Positions 10,785 through 19,321 of a DNA stretch of 37,164 nucleotides are shown here, piece after piece. Below the pieces are notes generated by a model that was not told the DNA's origin, did not search any database, and saw nothing but the letters and a program-made list of their open reading frames with translations. Origin of the DNA: a virus; IMG/VR virus record IMGVR_UViG_3300036820_000051, positions 1-37,164 of that record. One strand, 5' to 3'. The first letter of the stretch is position 1; each line of letters opens with the position of its first letter. The translations under genes were made by a program, and so were the position numbers.

Positions 10785-13190
10785 ATGGCCAAGGTGAACG
10801 AGAAAATTGCGCGTGAAGCGCGTATCGCGTATGAAAAATTCTACGCGAGTTTCAAACAAAATATTGATTTGTACCACATGATGCACACCTTCGTTTTGGG
10901 ATCGCAATGGTCTGACGAAGAAGAAGACGACATGATTAAGACGTACCGTAAGGTGCCTCTTACTGCAAACAAACTTGGCACAATGGCCAATGCATTGTTG
11001 GGCGAGCAACAACAAAATACTCCTCAATTACAAGTCGTACCGATGACCGGGTGTGACGAGAAAGTAGCGTCACTTCGTGAAGTCATCACGAAAGATATTA
11101 TGTTTTCAACGTCTGCCACGATTGCTTATCAGGTATCAGCAAGTCAGGCTGCTATTGGTAGTTACAGTGCGTATTGCGTGGGGACAGATTATTCGCATTC
11201 CAAATCCTTCAATCAGGATATTGAGTACTGGTATTTCAAGGATGCAACACGTTGCTATTGGGATGTTGGCGCCGAATCAATCAGTAAAACTGATGGCACG
11301 CTATGCGGTTACCTGTCACGCATGACTCGTACAAAGTTTCGCCAAGTTTATGGTAAAGAGATTGAAAAGCAAATCATGAAATCGAGCAGCATCGCAGCGC
11401 CCGAGGAAGAAGTGGCACTCGCTGTGCAGCCGAATGATTCCGGCAATCCGTTCATGTGGGCAGACGATGATTCAATCACCATCATTGATCATTATGTACG
11501 CAAGTTTGAAAAGGATACGCTATACAAACTATCAAACGGCAATGTCCTGAATCAGGAAGAAATGGACGAGCTGATTGATAAGTCCAAAGCGATTAATGCC
11601 CGTCATGCTGAAATAGATGAACGAATGCAGTATATGAGCATGGATGGAATGCCGCCGTCCGATGGGCATTTTGCAAGTGCTGGTGCAGATGCCGGTGATC
11701 TGGCAACACAACTTGCTCAAGCGGGTAAACCCCCAATGGGTCAGGGTCAACCCGATGAACAAAAGCAATCCTACAACCCACAAGGTTTTGGGATGGAAGG
11801 TGACCACGACATATTGCCACAGGATAAAGGCGTTGATGTCACACCTAACAAGCAAGTGACGCCCAACGAAGAAACAGAATCGGTTGATACGATGGTATTG
11901 TGGGATGAGGGTGAAATGGTTCGCATTGAAGAAAAGCGCCCATCCAAAAAACATAAGATTATTCATTACCGGATAGCAGGTGAATATGAGCTTGACAAGA
12001 CAGAGTTTCCCAGCGAGCAATTGCCCTTGGTTTTCGTTGACAATAACAGTTACTACGACAAAACGGGTCGGCAAATTACGCGCTCTTTCTTTGGTGATTG
12101 TCGCGATACGCAACGTTATATCAACTATTTACGCACACAATCAGCTTATATCCTGAAAGTGAGCCGATACGATCAATGGATAGGTTCAAAGAAAAATGTA
12201 ACCAGTCTGGATACGTCACGCAATTGGAAAGACCCAACATCAATTCAAGGAATGTTAACGTATGACGAATCACCTGAAGGAAACAAGCCCGAGCAAGTTA
12301 GACCGCCAGAATTGTCTCAATCCTTGTTTCAGCAATACGAACTTGCTATCCAAGACTTGTACACTTCTACAGGCTTGTACCCAGCTCGCATGGGTGATAA
12401 TGGAGACGAGGCATCCGGTGCTGCAATCGATGCCCGAACACGACAAGGCAGTTATGCAACGTATGTATTTTTTAACTCAATCAATCGTGCCATAGCAACA
12501 GGTGGGGAAATTGTTAATGAGATGATCCCGCGTGTATATGATACCGAACGCGTATTAACGCTCATGATGCCTGACAAGGGTATGAAGAATGTGACGATTA
12601 ACCGTGAGGCAGATGAATATGGCGAAAGCATTGAAAATGATATCCGAAAGGGAACGTATCAAGTCAGATTGAAGCCAGGCCCATCGTATGAAGGACAGAA
12701 AGAAGTCGCGTTGCAATCATTACGTGAAGTATTAAAAGCCGATCCAACATCATGGACATTGATTGCTGATCTTTTTGCAGCGAACTTGCCATTGTCTAAT
12801 ACGCTTGAAATTACCAATCGATTAAAGACTCGCGTACCGCCGCAAATCATTGAAGCGGGTAAGACAGGCGAAATGCCTCAACAGCAGGATCAAGGCCCGA
12901 CACCAGAGCAACAAGCTATGCAATTGCAGCAACAACAATTGCAACAGCAACAGCAATACCAACAGGCACAGATACAACTCAAAATGCAAGAGTTGGCAAT
13001 CAAGCAAAAAGAATCTCAAGCGGAAATTGAAATTGAGAAGATGAAACTTGAAATTGCCCAGCTCGAGCTGGCAGGAAGCATTGAGGAAAGCAAAATGCGT
13101 TTCATGGGCGAGGCTAACCGTACGGAAACAGATAGATCGATTGCGCACGCTGATAACTTGGTCAAAATTTTAACGCACAAGGTTCATTAA
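10785..13190 (+). CDS. Portal protein (P22 gp1-like)
   Basis: About 801 aa. The N-terminus (YHMMHTFVLGSQWSDEEEDDMIK, then VPLTANKLGTMANALLGEQQQNTP) and the later SFFGDCRDTQRYINYLRTQSAY region are typical of P22-type portals, which form the dodecameric DNA channel. A Gly/Met/Pro/Gln-rich insertion occupies about residues 285-375. The C-terminus is a long Gln-rich coiled coil, as in the P22 barrel. I prefer ATG 10785 behind ACAAGGGACTGCC. An upstream TTG (10737) would add 16 residues but has its ribosome site too close. Confidence 0.92.
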   Translation: MAKVNEKIAREARIAYEKFYASFKQNIDLYHMMHTFVLGSQWSDEEEDDMIKTYRKVPLTANKLGTMANALLGEQQQNTPQLQVVPMTGCDEKVASLREVITKDIMFSTSATIAYQVSASQAAIGSYSAYCVGTDYSHSKSFNQDIEYWYFKDATRCYWDVGAESISKTDGTLCGYLSRMTRTKFRQVYGKEIEKQIMKSSSIAAPEEEVALAVQPNDSGNPFMWADDDSITIIDHYVRKFEKDTLYKLSNGNVLNQEEMDELIDKSKAINARHAEIDERMQYMSMDGMPPSDGHFASAGADAGDLATQLAQAGKPPMGQGQPDEQKQSYNPQGFGMEGDHDILPQDKGVDVTPNKQVTPNEETESVDTMVLWDEGEMVRIEEKRPSKKHKIIHYRIAGEYELDKTEFPSEQLPLVFVDNNSYYDKTGRQITRSFFGDCRDTQRYINYLRTQSAYILKVSRYDQWIGSKKNVTSLDTSRNWKDPTSIQGMLTYDESPEGNKPEQVRPPELSQSLFQQYELAIQDLYTSTGLYPARMGDNGDEASGAAIDARTRQGSYATYVFFNSINRAIATGGEIVNEMIPRVYDTERVLTLMMPDKGMKNVTINREADEYGESIENDIRKGTYQVRLKPGPSYEGQKEVALQSLREVLKADPTSWTLIADLFAANLPLSNTLEITNRLKTRVPPQIIEAGKTGEMPQQQDQGPTPEQQAMQLQQQQLQQQQQYQQAQIQLKMQELAIKQKESQAEIEIEKMKLEIAQLELAGSIEESKMRFMGEANRTETDRSIAHADNLVKILTHKVH

Positions 13191-13209
13191 ACCACGTAGA
13201 GAGGGACAC

Positions 13210-14169
13210 ATGAGTATAAGTAGTATTGATGATCTTTTGATGGGTACAGGTAATTCACAGCAAGCGACGACACCCGAGCATAAGGACAAACTGGAAAACG
13301 AAAAGGCACCGATTGAGGAAATGGATGCGGATGCACCCGAGTACGATACCGGTGATGATGCAGGAACCGATGAACCAGATAGTGAATTGGATGAATCAGA
13401 GAGTGAAGACGATAAGCCGGAGAAGAAAGCTGATTCGGAAGACGAAGCAGAGTTTGAGGAGGACGAGTACGGCAACAAGAAAGAACGCATGTCCAAAGGC
13501 ATGAAGGATCGCCTTGACCGCAAAGAGAAACAACATCAGCGTGAGATTGAACAGCGTGACTTTGAATTGCAACAACTTCGTCAGCAATTGGCCAGCAAGG
13601 GTGCAAGTCCTGATGTCCAGAAAGCCGCCGCTGACTTTGAGTATAATCCAAATGACGAATCATCATGGCAAGAGCAATTGACAGATTTCGTCAAGCAAAC
13701 CGTCAAAGGTATGCATTCTGATGAAGAACAAAAAACACGTGAGATACAGGAACAACATGCGCAACGTGAGTTCCACCAAAAATTCACGAAAGGCATGGAT
13801 CGGTTTACTGATTTCCGTGAAGTAGTCGGTGCTATGCCCATGAGAGATGCGATGACGTTATCCCTTCGTGCCATGGCCGATCCGTCTGCATTCATTTATG
13901 CAGCAAGCAAACGTCATCCACAGGAAATCGAGCGTATTTCAAAACTGGCAGACCCTTATGCGCAAATTGCTGAAATGGGCAAGCTTGAGGAACGTATGCG
14001 CCGAAACAAGCCGACAACCAAAGCACCCAGACCGTTGGGACGCACGCGTGAAGATGCAACCTCGAAGATAACACCTAAACAAAAAGACACGTCCGGCGAT
14101 GATTTATTGGCGAAAGCTGATGCTAAGCGCTTGGCAACAGTGAAAACACGACATAAGGCTAATCGATAA
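13210..14169 (+). CDS. Scaffolding protein
   Basis: A 319-aa protein placed between portal and coat, where P22 has gp8 (303 aa). The first 90 residues are very acidic, the middle is a long charged coiled coil (RKEKQHQREIEQRDFELQQL...), and the C-terminal 40 residues are basic (SKITPKQKD ... RLATVKTRHKANR), matching the helix-turn-helix by which P22 scaffold binds coat. It guides procapsid assembly and is expected to leave before DNA packaging ends. ATG follows GAGAGGGACAC. Confidence 0.85.
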   Translation: MSISSIDDLLMGTGNSQQATTPEHKDKLENEKAPIEEMDADAPEYDTGDDAGTDEPDSELDESESEDDKPEKKADSEDEAEFEEDEYGNKKERMSKGMKDRLDRKEKQHQREIEQRDFELQQLRQQLASKGASPDVQKAAADFEYNPNDESSWQEQLTDFVKQTVKGMHSDEEQKTREIQEQHAQREFHQKFTKGMDRFTDFREVVGAMPMRDAMTLSLRAMADPSAFIYAASKRHPQEIERISKLADPYAQIAEMGKLEERMRRNKPTTKAPRPLGRTREDATSKITPKQKDTSGDDLLAKADAKRLATVKTRHKANR

Positions 14170-14181
14170 GGAGAATAAGTA

Positions 14182-14421
14182 ATGGCTTTAGATATTCGTT
14201 TGGATTTTATTAAAAATATTGACCCGACATACATTGAGAAAATGACAGAAATTCGCAAAGGCTTCATTGCCGTTGATGATTTGTTGAAAGGTATGGCAGA
14301 TGAAGCCGCAGCCAAGGATGATGCGAGTGCCGGTCGTTGTGTTGCGCTGGCTCGCACTTTTAATGAACAAGCATGTCAGTCAACAATCAAATCACTCTGT
14401 CTTTTGGGTGAAATGAAGTAA
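14182..14421 (+). CDS. Small helical-hairpin protein, possible Acb2-like sponge (79 aa)
   Basis: Two long helices (about 15-42 and 50-76) joined by a short charged turn. The second helix reads RCVALARTFNEQACQSTIKSLCLLGE, which from memory resembles the R-x-A-I-x-x-T-x-x-x-Q-x-x-M-x-x-x-R-A-V helix of Acb2/Tad1-hairpin proteins, small phage proteins that bind cyclic oligonucleotide signals of CBASS. The resemblance is short and untested. The alternative is an ordinary small head-module protein. It follows scaffold by 12 bases with AAGGAGAATAAGTA before the ATG. Confidence 0.65.
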   Translation: MALDIRLDFIKNIDPTYIEKMTEIRKGFIAVDDLLKGMADEAAAKDDASAGRCVALARTFNEQACQSTIKSLCLLGEMK

Positions 14422-14427
14422 CCAAAT

Positions 14428-14465
14428 TGACCTAACTCGTTTTTAACATAAAGCTAGTTAGGTCA
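14428..14465 (+). terminator. Long-stem hairpin after the scaffold block
   Basis: TGACCTAACT (14428-14437) pairs perfectly with AGTTAGGTCA (14456-14465). There is no U-run behind it, so termination may be partial or factor-dependent. It separates scaffold-level transcription from the coat gene, which has its own promoter downstream. Confidence 0.6.
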
Positions 14466-14469
14466 CTAT

Positions 14470-14499
14470 TTGACAAAAGTATGTTCAAAGGAATAAGAT
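14470..14499 (+). promoter_or_regulatory. Probable promoter for the coat gene
   Basis: TTGACA (14470-14475), an 18-base spacer and TAAGAT (14494-14499) lie in the 212-base gap before the coat gene. A dedicated promoter here would raise coat over scaffold expression. The gap contains no protein-like frame. Confidence 0.55.
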
Positions 14500-14587
14500 T
14501 GCCTTGATGAGTAAGGGATTCCATCACCCAAGATAGATTAGACGCGTAATGTATTGTCGCCCGTCAGACAAATGAAAAGTTAAAGGC

Positions 14588-14606
14588 GCTCGCAAGAGCA
14601 TTTTTT
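14588..14606 (+). other. Terminator-like hairpin in the coat leader
   Basis: GCTC (14588-14591), a GCAA tetraloop and GAGC (14596-14599) are followed by A and six Ts (14601-14606), 28 bases before the coat ATG. The stem is only 4-5 bp, so it may be a weak attenuator or a 5' stabilising hairpin. Confidence 0.45.
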
Positions 14607-14633
14607 CTAATTATTTGTTCAGGGAGAACAATA

Positions 14634-15878
14634 ATGTCGAACCTATTTAGGGAAACTCAATACGTTCTGGATGACGTATTTGTACGTTTCTGGAACAGCT
14701 TATCTTTCGCAAGAACTTCAAACCGTAACCTCGAAGGTGATTTCAAAAACCTACGCTTTGCTACTGGTCAAACACTTGACTATCGTCTGGAAGAAAGATA
14801 TTTAGGCGGTGAAGGTGCAAGTGCAACATCCGAATCTCGCGTACAGGTCATCCGACCGTTAACCATTACCAAGCAATTCCGCATCATGCTCGAGTACACA
14901 GGGTTTAATCTGACCTTTGATCGCGCACGTGACGAACCTTACCTTGAAATGGCCAACGCACCGCGCGCAAAGCGCTTGGGTAATATGGTTGAACGCTTTA
15001 TTGCTAGTGAATTTCAAACCAAAACATACCAGGCCGTTGGTACACCGGGCGTTCCTGTAGACTTCAACACAATTCTAAGTGCTGATGCGTACATGACCGA
15101 ACTTGCAATTCCTGAAGATGGTAAACGTTATTCAGGTGTGGGACCTCGTATTGCCGCTAACCTTTCAAATGACCTTTACAACACATTCAACAACACGGTA
15201 AACACGGGCGCGTTGATTGATGGTTTCGTAGGTCACTTGTCCGGGTTTGACTTCTTCAAGACCAATTTCTTGACACGTCAAATAGCAGGTGCAGGTCAGG
15301 CAGGCGGTTCACCTCCGGCTGGATTCCTGTTGGGCGGAACAGTTACAAACGGCCCTATCACAGGTGGAAACACAATCAGCGTAACAGGCTTGGGTCAAGC
15401 ACCTGGAACAGTTGTTTTCCGCTTAGGCGATATCATTGAAATTGATGATGCAGCCGGTGTATTCATGGTCAATCCGTTGACCTATGAAGCATTGGAACAA
15501 CGTGCCCAGTTTGTTGTAACAGCCGATGTCGTTTCAGCCGATGGTAACACAGCAGATATTCCTGTTAACCCAACGATTGTTATTGATGGCGCACGCCAAA
15601 ATATTTCTGCCGCGATTCCAATGGGCGCTCAAATATTGCTGCGGGCTTCTCATAACGTATCTCTCGCCTATCACACTCAAGCTGTTGTGTTCGCTGCACC
15701 TCCCATTAAAGAATTGCGCGGTGGTGTTGAGGCAGTAACCCGTTATTCCGACTTGTACAAGTTGGCAATGACCTACTCCCTCGGTGCGGATATTCGTAAC
15801 TACGAACAGTTGGATCGTATCGACGTTATTTGCGGTGTTGCAATTAACCCGGAATTTGCGGTTCGTATTTGTTCGTAA
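14634..15878 (+). CDS. Major capsid (coat) protein, P22-coat-like
   Basis: A 414-aa protein in the P22 gp5 position, directly after scaffold and close to its length (430 aa). Recognisable parts are the N-terminal FRETQYVLDDVFVRFWNSL arm and a middle insertion rich in Gly and Thr (about 215-250). The C-terminal sheet has NVSLAYHTQAVVFAAPPIKELRGG and YSLGADIRNYEQLDRIDVICGVA, where P22-type coats carry the HTQAVVFA-like strand. It would form the T=7 shell. A strong AGGGAGAACAATA ribosome site and its own leader suggest high expression. Confidence 0.85.
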   Translation: MSNLFRETQYVLDDVFVRFWNSLSFARTSNRNLEGDFKNLRFATGQTLDYRLEERYLGGEGASATSESRVQVIRPLTITKQFRIMLEYTGFNLTFDRARDEPYLEMANAPRAKRLGNMVERFIASEFQTKTYQAVGTPGVPVDFNTILSADAYMTELAIPEDGKRYSGVGPRIAANLSNDLYNTFNNTVNTGALIDGFVGHLSGFDFFKTNFLTRQIAGAGQAGGSPPAGFLLGGTVTNGPITGGNTISVTGLGQAPGTVVFRLGDIIEIDDAAGVFMVNPLTYEALEQRAQFVVTADVVSADGNTADIPVNPTIVIDGARQNISAAIPMGAQILLRASHNVSLAYHTQAVVFAAPPIKELRGGVEAVTRYSDLYKLAMTYSLGADIRNYEQLDRIDVICGVAINPEFAVRICS

Positions 15879-15890
15879 GCTAACCTTGGT

Positions 15891-15906
15891 GCCCCCTTGC
15901 GGGGGC
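15891..15906 (+). terminator. Short GC-rich hairpin after the coat gene
   Basis: GCCCCC, loop TTGC and GGGGGC form a stable 6-bp stem twelve bases after the coat stop. It has no U-run, so it is probably a partial terminator or a 3' end protector that sets coat expression above downstream tail genes. Confidence 0.65.
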
Positions 15907-15929
15907 GTCATCATGTCAAGAGGTGAAGG

Positions 15930-16277
15930 ATGGAAGGAACACCCGCTGTATATCTAGGCAGAATCATTGAGAAAAAACATTTTCGTGCGTTTATCTATGG
16001 GTCAAATGGCGAAAAAAAACTGGTTGAGTCATGGGATGAATTCGAGGCCAACATGCAATCCGGTATTTGGTTTGCAACCGTTGAAGATGCAGCAGCGAGT
16101 AAGGCAATTGTTGAAGATGCCGAACCCGTTGAAGTCGTCAAAAAGGCACGTAAAAAACCTGTTCCCAAGCCAAAACCTGAAGCTGTTGAGCCAGTAGATG
16201 AATTGGAAGACGTACTACCAGACGATGGATCGGTGATTGAAGTGAAGGACGATTTTCTACCTACCGGGAATGAATAA
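15930..16277 (+). CDS. Hypothetical head-region protein with Pro/Lys/Glu-rich tail (115 aa)
   Basis: The N-terminal 55 residues look folded (VYLGRIIEKKHFRAFIYGSNGEKKLVESWDEF). Residues 60-115 are low-complexity and charged (KKARKKPVPKPKPEAVEPVDEL). Function not recognised. Its position between coat and the gp4-like gene suggests a minor head protein. The TAA overlaps the next ATG (TAATG), giving coupling. Confidence 0.7.
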   Translation: MEGTPAVYLGRIIEKKHFRAFIYGSNGEKKLVESWDEFEANMQSGIWFATVEDAAASKAIVEDAEPVEVVKKARKKPVPKPKPEAVEPVDELEDVLPDDGSVIEVKDDFLPTGNE

Positions 16278-17221
16278 TGTCTACGACGGTTCGAGACTTT
16301 GTATTTCAAATGTACCGGTTGATTACGGCATCCTCGCCCGTTGTACCGGAACATGGTGATGATCAGAAACTTGCAATACAGGTGTTGAACCAAATTTTAC
16401 AAAGCTATGCGTCAACTGGGTTGCTTCTAACGATTGCCAAAACGGTATCAGTTGATGTCAATTTGCCAGTGAAAGAAATCTGGTTTGTATCACCAGATTA
16501 TGTTGGGCCTGTTACGACACAACAGGAAACTGTCACCCTAACGGCTGTCTCTCCCAGTTTCAATGTGGCAGACGGTTCGATTTACAGTGTAGGTGATGGT
16601 GTTTCAGGTGGAGGGATTCCGCTGGGGACGAAGATATTAAGCATTGTAGTAAACGTGGTCACGATGACCATGAATGCAACGCTAACAGGTGCGAGTGTGT
16701 TGACATTCTCACATGAGATTGCAACACCAGACGTTGCGTATATCAGGGAAGGACGGCTTGCCAACCTTGATAGTGCATGGCTTGTCTTAAGCGGAGTTAC
16801 CTATCCGCTGATTGAGAAGTCCAGGGATGAATTCTTGGCGGCATGGAAATATGAACCTTTACAAGGTTTGCCGCGTTTTATTATTACTTTTCCCGATACG
16901 AATTTTGTCCGGGCGCAGTTATATCCTGCACCTAGCCAATTTTATACGTTTTTCTGCCGGGGGAAGTTTCAAAAGTTGCCACTGACTTCAAACGATACTC
17001 TGGATGGATTGCCACAGTATCAAGAGCTGTTTTTGCTTTATGCAGTGGCAAAGTATGTTTGCAAGTTTAAAGGTCGAAGTGGGGCATGGACGCAGGATTT
17101 AGAGGCTGACTATCGGGAACTTAAAATGCAGATGGAAGCTGCATCCGAAGTCAATCTCTCTATTGCCGGTGATGAGCAGTCATTATTGAATGGCGCGTGG
17201 CGTGTCAGGGCAGGTGTTTAG
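16277..17221 (+). CDS. Head-tail connector / tail accessory factor (P22 gp4-like)
   Basis: The N-terminus (TTVRDFVFQMYRLITASSPVVPEHGDDQKLAIQVLNQILQSYASTG) and C-terminus (LPQYQELFLLYAVAKYVCKFKGRSG ... ELKMQMEAA) follow the helical gp4 plan, which plugs beneath the portal. At 314 aa it is nearly twice P22 gp4 (166 aa). The extra length includes a small beta module (about residues 85-150, GDGVSGGGIPLGTKIL ... MNATLTGASVLTF) that recurs in the collar fibre protein. It is coupled to the gp10-like gene by a TAGTG overlap. Confidence 0.78.
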   Translation: MSTTVRDFVFQMYRLITASSPVVPEHGDDQKLAIQVLNQILQSYASTGLLLTIAKTVSVDVNLPVKEIWFVSPDYVGPVTTQQETVTLTAVSPSFNVADGSIYSVGDGVSGGGIPLGTKILSIVVNVVTMTMNATLTGASVLTFSHEIATPDVAYIREGRLANLDSAWLVLSGVTYPLIEKSRDEFLAAWKYEPLQGLPRFIITFPDTNFVRAQLYPAPSQFYTFFCRGKFQKLPLTSNDTLDGLPQYQELFLLYAVAKYVCKFKGRSGAWTQDLEADYRELKMQMEAASEVNLSIAGDEQSLLNGAWRVRAGV

Positions 17222-19014
17222 TGGCCGCGCTGGACAAGCAAGAGGTTGCCAAGATAGAGCAACTACCCATTTTTTGTTATTTCGACAAGCAGCGTTTTAC
17301 GCAATTTGGTGCGATGGATTGTGCCAACTGGTATGGCATTCAGGTTGAATCTGGTAAGAAAACACAAGCTTTGTACCCTGCCATGGGTCGTCAGCATGTG
17401 CGTTTCCTTAACCAGAATCGGCTTGTTTTTAATGCGCAGCCGCGTGTTGAGTTCAAATCGATAAATTATTTGTATGTGGTGGATGGTACAACCGTTTATC
17501 AATACGACAGATTCTATAACAGAAAAGTATTATCGATCAGTGTGTCATTGGGTACGCCCATTTGGTTTGCGACATTAGCCGTCGGCACGCTGGTTTATAA
17601 CATGATGACGGATGGCAACCATATATTCGTAATAAAAGAAGATGGTTCCAACGTCACAGCCGAGGTGGTTACCGATCCCAATGCTCCCGGTGGTGCAACC
17701 ACAGGTGGCAAACCTCTCTACGTTGCGGCGTTCGGTAACCGCTTCGTTGTAAGCGTAGAGAATACACCCGATTTTTACCTAAGCACGGTTAACCTGACGG
17801 GTACTGCGAATACGTACTTCACGATTAATGGTGCTGCGTTGAATGGTCGGGCATCCGGTGTTATTGGGCAATTTGCAGTATTACACAACCAGTTGTATAT
17901 CATGTGCAGTTTCACGACGGATGTTTGGGCAAATATCATTACCCAAATTACGGTTGGAAGTGTGACACGTGAATTTCCATGGAAACTGAATAGTTCATAC
18001 AACTTTGATTATGGTATTGCTGATCCGCGTAGTTTAGCGGTTGGATTTGGCATGATGGTGTGGCTTGCTCAAAATGAAGAAGGACTTGTGTCATTCATGA
18101 TGAGTAATGGTCAAACACCGCAGGATATCTCAAGCCAGGCGATTAACGTCTTGCTTGAAAACTCGACGCACCCAGACACGTTAAGCCCATTTTTAACGAC
18201 TGAAGTCGATGGGTTTTTGTATCAGTATGAGAACACGGTTTTTTATCGTGCAGCCGCTGGAACATTTGTTGGTTTTGGTGATTTGGATATTATTGATAAT
18301 GCGAATTCCATTGAATATAACTTTGAAACTACAAAATGGGGTCGCTGTATTGAATTGAATGGCGAGCGTAATCGCATACAAAAGCACGTTTATTTTAATA
18401 ATACGCATTTGGTGATTGTGCAGGATGATCCAGCCATTTATCAGATGGCAGGAAACATTTATCACAATGAACTTAGAAATCCTGATCAGCCAAATGAACA
18501 AGCTGATGATGCATTTTTAAAATTTCCAATGCGATATGAGTTGGTTACAAAACAAATTTTTCAGGATGATTATTCGGAGTTCGTCGATGAATATGTGGAA
18601 ATTGATTTCGTTTTCGGTAACAAAACTTTTTATAAGAGTTGCGCTCCTTTTCTTAACACTACGTTTATCGTTGGTGAAGATAGTACGCCGACAAACCCTA
18701 TTTATATGCTTACAGAGGATGATAAATACATTATTGCAGAAGGATCGAATACACCTTCTTTTGATGATAACCACTATTGTGCTTTGTTTAAGCCTTACCT
18801 TGAACTTTATTACTCTGACGATGGGGGAGAAACTTACCTCCCAGCAGACGTCCGGGAATTCTCTCCATTGGGTCAATATCGATGGCGGATGCGTTGGTAT
18901 GAATTGGGATGCTCAAGAAACCGATGTTACCGATTAGTGTGTGTGTCATCAGCCCCTATTGTGATTTTGGGCGCTGTGCGTAACACGAAACGTGTGAGCG
19001 GAGGTGCTAATTAA
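17221..19014 (+). CDS. Tail needle-hub / DNA stabilisation protein (P22 gp10-like)
   Basis: About 597 aa, following the gp4-like gene as gp10 follows gp4 in P22. The N-terminus (LPIFCYFDKQRFTQFGAMDCANWYGIQVESGKKTQALYPAMGRQHV) and repeated beta strands resemble a beta-propeller-like tail plug protein. It is longer than P22 gp10 (472 aa). GTG 17221 overlapping the upstream TAG is preferred over GTG 17197 because GGGCAGGTG lies at ribosome-site distance. It closes the channel after packaging. Confidence 0.78.
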   Translation: MAALDKQEVAKIEQLPIFCYFDKQRFTQFGAMDCANWYGIQVESGKKTQALYPAMGRQHVRFLNQNRLVFNAQPRVEFKSINYLYVVDGTTVYQYDRFYNRKVLSISVSLGTPIWFATLAVGTLVYNMMTDGNHIFVIKEDGSNVTAEVVTDPNAPGGATTGGKPLYVAAFGNRFVVSVENTPDFYLSTVNLTGTANTYFTINGAALNGRASGVIGQFAVLHNQLYIMCSFTTDVWANIITQITVGSVTREFPWKLNSSYNFDYGIADPRSLAVGFGMMVWLAQNEEGLVSFMMSNGQTPQDISSQAINVLLENSTHPDTLSPFLTTEVDGFLYQYENTVFYRAAAGTFVGFGDLDIIDNANSIEYNFETTKWGRCIELNGERNRIQKHVYFNNTHLVIVQDDPAIYQMAGNIYHNELRNPDQPNEQADDAFLKFPMRYELVTKQIFQDDYSEFVDEYVEIDFVFGNKTFYKSCAPFLNTTFIVGEDSTPTNPIYMLTEDDKYIIAEGSNTPSFDDNHYCALFKPYLELYYSDDGGETYLPADVREFSPLGQYRWRMRWYELGCSRNRCYRLVCVSSAPIVILGAVRNTKRVSGGAN

Positions 19015-19310
19015 TGGCTATCTTTCTCGATAGAATTGATGCAGTGCCAATTGCGAGTAACACGGAGTTTGACTCGCAATTTTTACAATGGCTCTGGGTA
19101 TTGGTGGATGCCTTAAATGGCAACATGACTGATATTCAGGGAGCCTTTAATTTACTAACAGCTATTGGATATACGCAGACACAAATTACAGACATGAATA
19201 CAGCCGGAGAATTGGCTAATGGTGTGATCCTGTATGACACCACCAATGATGTGTACGTAGGGAGAGAAGCCGGATCGCTTGTGAAATTCACCACGACCGC
19301 TTACCCATAA
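19014..19310 (+). CDS. Small virion-region protein (98 aa)
   Basis: The ATG overlaps the TAA of the gp10-like gene. An N-terminal helical part (FDSQFLQWLWVLVDALNGNMTDIQGAFNLL) is followed by a small fibre-like sheet (NGVILYDTTNDVYVGREAGSLVKFTTTAYP). It may be a short adaptor or needle-related piece. No specific match is recognised. Confidence 0.65.
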   Translation: MAIFLDRIDAVPIASNTEFDSQFLQWLWVLVDALNGNMTDIQGAFNLLTAIGYTQTQITDMNTAGELANGVILYDTTNDVYVGREAGSLVKFTTTAYP

Positions 19311-19321
19311 GGAGATGTGAT

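Noticed and set aside
11532-12113. Long minus-strand frame (193 codons) opposite the portal
   Set aside because: It is a composition shadow of the portal gene, with no ribosome site and an unnatural residue mix. The same applies to other long frames opposite virion genes.
12880-12990. CAG/CAA repeat tract as a repeat element
   Set aside because: It simply encodes the Gln-rich coiled coil of the portal C-terminus.
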